Of a stretch of DNA of 64,000 bases, positions 62,469-64,000 are shown one piece after another. The stretch comes from Catellatospora methionotrophica (GTDB taxonomy: Bacteria > Actinomycetota > Actinomycetes > Mycobacteriales > Micromonosporaceae). The translations under genes and the position numbers were made by a program. The stretch lies in NCBI RefSeq assembly GCF_011297335.1, contig NZ_JAAOTJ010000010.1:124001-188000 (forward strand). Reading direction: 5' to 3'. Every line of letters begins with the position of its first letter. Position 1 is the stretch's first letter. The notes beneath the pieces were generated by a model. The model worked only from the letters and a program-made list of their open reading frames with translations. It was not told where the DNA came from and did not search any database.

Positions 62469-64000
62469 TCAGCCCGCGGTGATCTCCAGGGCGAGCAGGC
62501 AGGCCTCGTCGTCGCGTTCGGGCGGGGTCAGCTCCCACAGCCCGGCGGTGCCGGACTTGCGGTAGGCGCCGGCGACGCGGGTCGCGAACTCGGCCAGCGG
62601 GTCGCGTTTGCGTTTGTGCAGCACCCCGTCGGTGAACGACACGAAGCTGTCGCCCGGTTCCAGCCGCAGCGTGTGGGTGTCGAAGCGCTGCCCGTCGAGC
62701 AGGCCTAGCAGCGGCCCGGCCGGGTCGTCGACGACCCCGGCGACGCCGTCGCGCACCAGCAGCGGCTGCAGGTGACCCGCCGACGCCCAGTGCAGGGTGC
62801 GGTCCTCGGGCCGGTAGTGGCCGATGAGCAGGCTGGCCAGCGGGCCGTCGGGCGCGCCCATCAGCATGCCGTTGACGATGCGCAGGATCTCGGCGGGCGC
62901 GGTCCCGGCCGAGCCCAGCGTCATCACCGGGAAGCGCAGGCGCACCACCGCGGCGGCGGCGACCAGGCCGGTGCCGAACGCGTCGCCGATGACGAACAGC
63001 AGCGAGCCGTCGTCGAGGCGTTCGGCGTCGCAGAAGTCGCCGCGCAGCTGCGTACGGGGTGCGGTGGCCGCGTAGTGGCGGCCGGTGACCTCCGCGCCGG
63101 GCGCGTGCAGCACCAGCTCGCGGCTGGGGTACAGCAGCCGGCTGAGGTTCGAGACCAGGGACTGCTCGGCGGCGAGCTGGATCTGGCGGGCGGCGGCGAC
63201 GGTCTCGCTGCGGGTCCACCGGTCCTCGGCGGCGTGCTGCTCGCTGACGTCGTGCAGGACCAGCCGGATGAGCCGGATGTCGTCACCGGCGAGGTCGGCC
63301 TCGGCGAACACCCGCACCGGCACCACGCCGCGGGCGGTGTTCAGCCGCAGCAGGGCCAGGTCGGGGCGGCCCTGGGCGAGCCCGGCGAGCAGTTCGCGCA
63401 GCAGCCCGCGGTCGGCGGGGGCGAAGAACGACGCGAACTTGTCCAGGGTGGTCGGGCCGTGCGCCTCCTCGCGGCCGACCAGGCCGTGCAGGCCGGGGGA
63501 CCAGACCGCGTCGCCCGCCTGCAGGTCCCATTCGGCCCAGCCGGAGCGGCTCAGCGTCTCCAGGCGGGCCATCCGGGCGTCGTTGCTGACCGTGGCGTCG
63601 ATGCGCTCCCACGCGGCCAGCAGCGCGTCGCCGACGCGGGCCGCGCGGCGGTTCAGGATGACGCGCCGGGGGCGGCCGTTGACCACGGCGTCCTCGACGA
63701 CGGCGTCGCGGGCGAAGGGCACGTCATCGGTGAGCAGGTCGACGTAGGCGTCGAAGACGCCGTTGACGCGCAGCCGGGGGTAGACGTCGAGCAGCAGCCG
63801 GCCGACGGTGTCGCCGTCGGAGGCGCGTACGGCGGGCCCGGCGGCGGCGATGACGAAGTCCTCGACGGTGCCGTCGTCGGCGCGTACCGGGGTGAGCAGG
63901 TGGCCCCGCCCGCCGAGCACGTCGAGCGCGGTCGCCAGCCACACCGGCAGGTTCGCGGGGCCGGTGTCGGCCGCCGACCACAGGCGGCGCAGCGCCCGGC
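62469..64000 (-). CDS. PAS-like/SpoIIE serine phosphatase (cut by window end)
   Basis: The frame stays open from the stop at 62469 to the last base, so the protein is at least 510 residues and its N-terminus is outside the window; a GTG at 63944 is inside coding sequence (NLPVWLATALDVLGG runs across it). Two PAS-like regions are recognisable (DDGTVEDFVIAAAGPAVRA; SGWAEWDLQAGDAVWSPGLH), then a short coiled stretch and a SpoIIE/PP2C domain with LRGDFCDAERLDDGSLLFVIGDAFGTG, DSFVSFTDGVLHKR and ERDDEACLLALE. It is the second phosphatase of this block and could act on the same anti-anti-sigma partners. Convergent with the response regulator gene. Confidence 0.88.
   Translation of the reverse strand, partial: RALRRLWSAADTGPANLPVWLATALDVLGGRGHLLTPVRADDGTVEDFVIAAAGPAVRASDGDTVGRLLLDVYPRLRVNGVFDAYVDLLTDDVPFARDAVVEDAVVNGRPRRVILNRRAARVGDALLAAWERIDATVSNDARMARLETLSRSGWAEWDLQAGDAVWSPGLHGLVGREEAHGPTTLDKFASFFAPADRGLLRELLAGLAQGRPDLALLRLNTARGVVPVRVFAEADLAGDDIRLIRLVLHDVSEQHAAEDRWTRSETVAAARQIQLAAEQSLVSNLSRLLYPSRELVLHAPGAEVTGRHYAATAPRTQLRGDFCDAERLDDGSLLFVIGDAFGTGLVAAAAVVRLRFPVMTLGSAGTAPAEILRIVNGMLMGAPDGPLASLLIGHYRPEDRTLHWASAGHLQPLLVRDGVAGVVDDPAGPLLGLLDGQRFDTHTLRLEPGDSFVSFTDGVLHKRKRDPLAEFATRVAGAYRKSGTAGLWELTPPERDDEACLLALEITAG

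Overview
This 64 kb window is very GC-rich, uses many GTG starts, and carries genes typical of a filamentous actinomycete: LacI-controlled sugar ABC transporters without their own ATPase, many secreted multi-domain glycoside hydrolases, HspR-type heat-shock control, SpoIIE-type phosphatases and a giant HAMP-repeat kinase. Gene content and the dispersed intergenic hairpin families suggest the Micromonosporaceae. That placement is inference, since there is no rRNA or housekeeping marker here. I see no phage, insertion sequence, CRISPR array, tRNA or rRNA.

Region 1 (1-14.2 kb) is a beta-glucan utilisation locus. It holds two GH1 beta-glucosidases (the first cut by the window start), a 1163-residue secreted GH16/GH2-like enzyme with discoidin-type binding domains, a LacI regulator, a binding protein with two permeases co-transcribed with the second GH1, and a secreted discoidin-DUF1996 protein. 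Six copies of a perfect 14-bp palindrome, GGAGAGCGCTCTCC, plus one degenerate copy lie in the promoters, so one repressor probably controls the whole set. A hypothetical gene and a small potassium channel sit inside the locus without operators. Region 2 (14.2-22 kb) is a second polysaccharide locus: a GH99 protein and a GH87 alpha-1,3-glucanase-like protein, divergent, sharing related discoidin and FN3 modules.

Region 3 (22-33 kb) is metabolic. A Tat-exported alpha/beta hydrolase and an aldo-keto reductase are followed by a complete dihydroxyacetone phosphorylation system (dhaM-ptsH divergent from dhaK-dhaL-ptsI), which includes its own Enzyme I and HPr. Next comes glpF-glpK-glpD for glycerol uptake, so C3 polyol use is grouped. 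Region 4 (33-47 kb) is mixed: an M1 peptidase lipoprotein, a ClC channel, a DUF5996 protein, an ATPase and a methyltransferase ending on a shared CTAG, a cold-shock protein, lon under an exact HAIR heat-shock operator, a membrane protein, a short threonyl-tRNA synthetase behind a threonine-rich leader peptide and terminator-like hairpin, a DUF1992 protein, a TAP-like exported peptidase and arginine deiminase.

Region 5 (47-54 kb) has two adjacent secreted cell-wall hydrolases (GH25 and NlpC/P60-like) carrying the same family of DWDGNG repeats, several small proteins and a GmhB-like phosphatase fused to a GT9 glycosyltransferase. Region 6 (54-64 kb) is a stress-signalling block: CBS protein, MEDS/HATPase protein, two SpoIIE phosphatases (the last cut by the window end), a cytoplasmic poly-HAMP hybrid histidine kinase and a response regulator. 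The most noteworthy signals are the thrS-like leader, the beta-glucan operator set, the GH16 signature with an altered catalytic residue, the dedicated DHA phosphorelay, the near-identical 276-bp repeats in the kinase gene, and several dispersed hairpin families.
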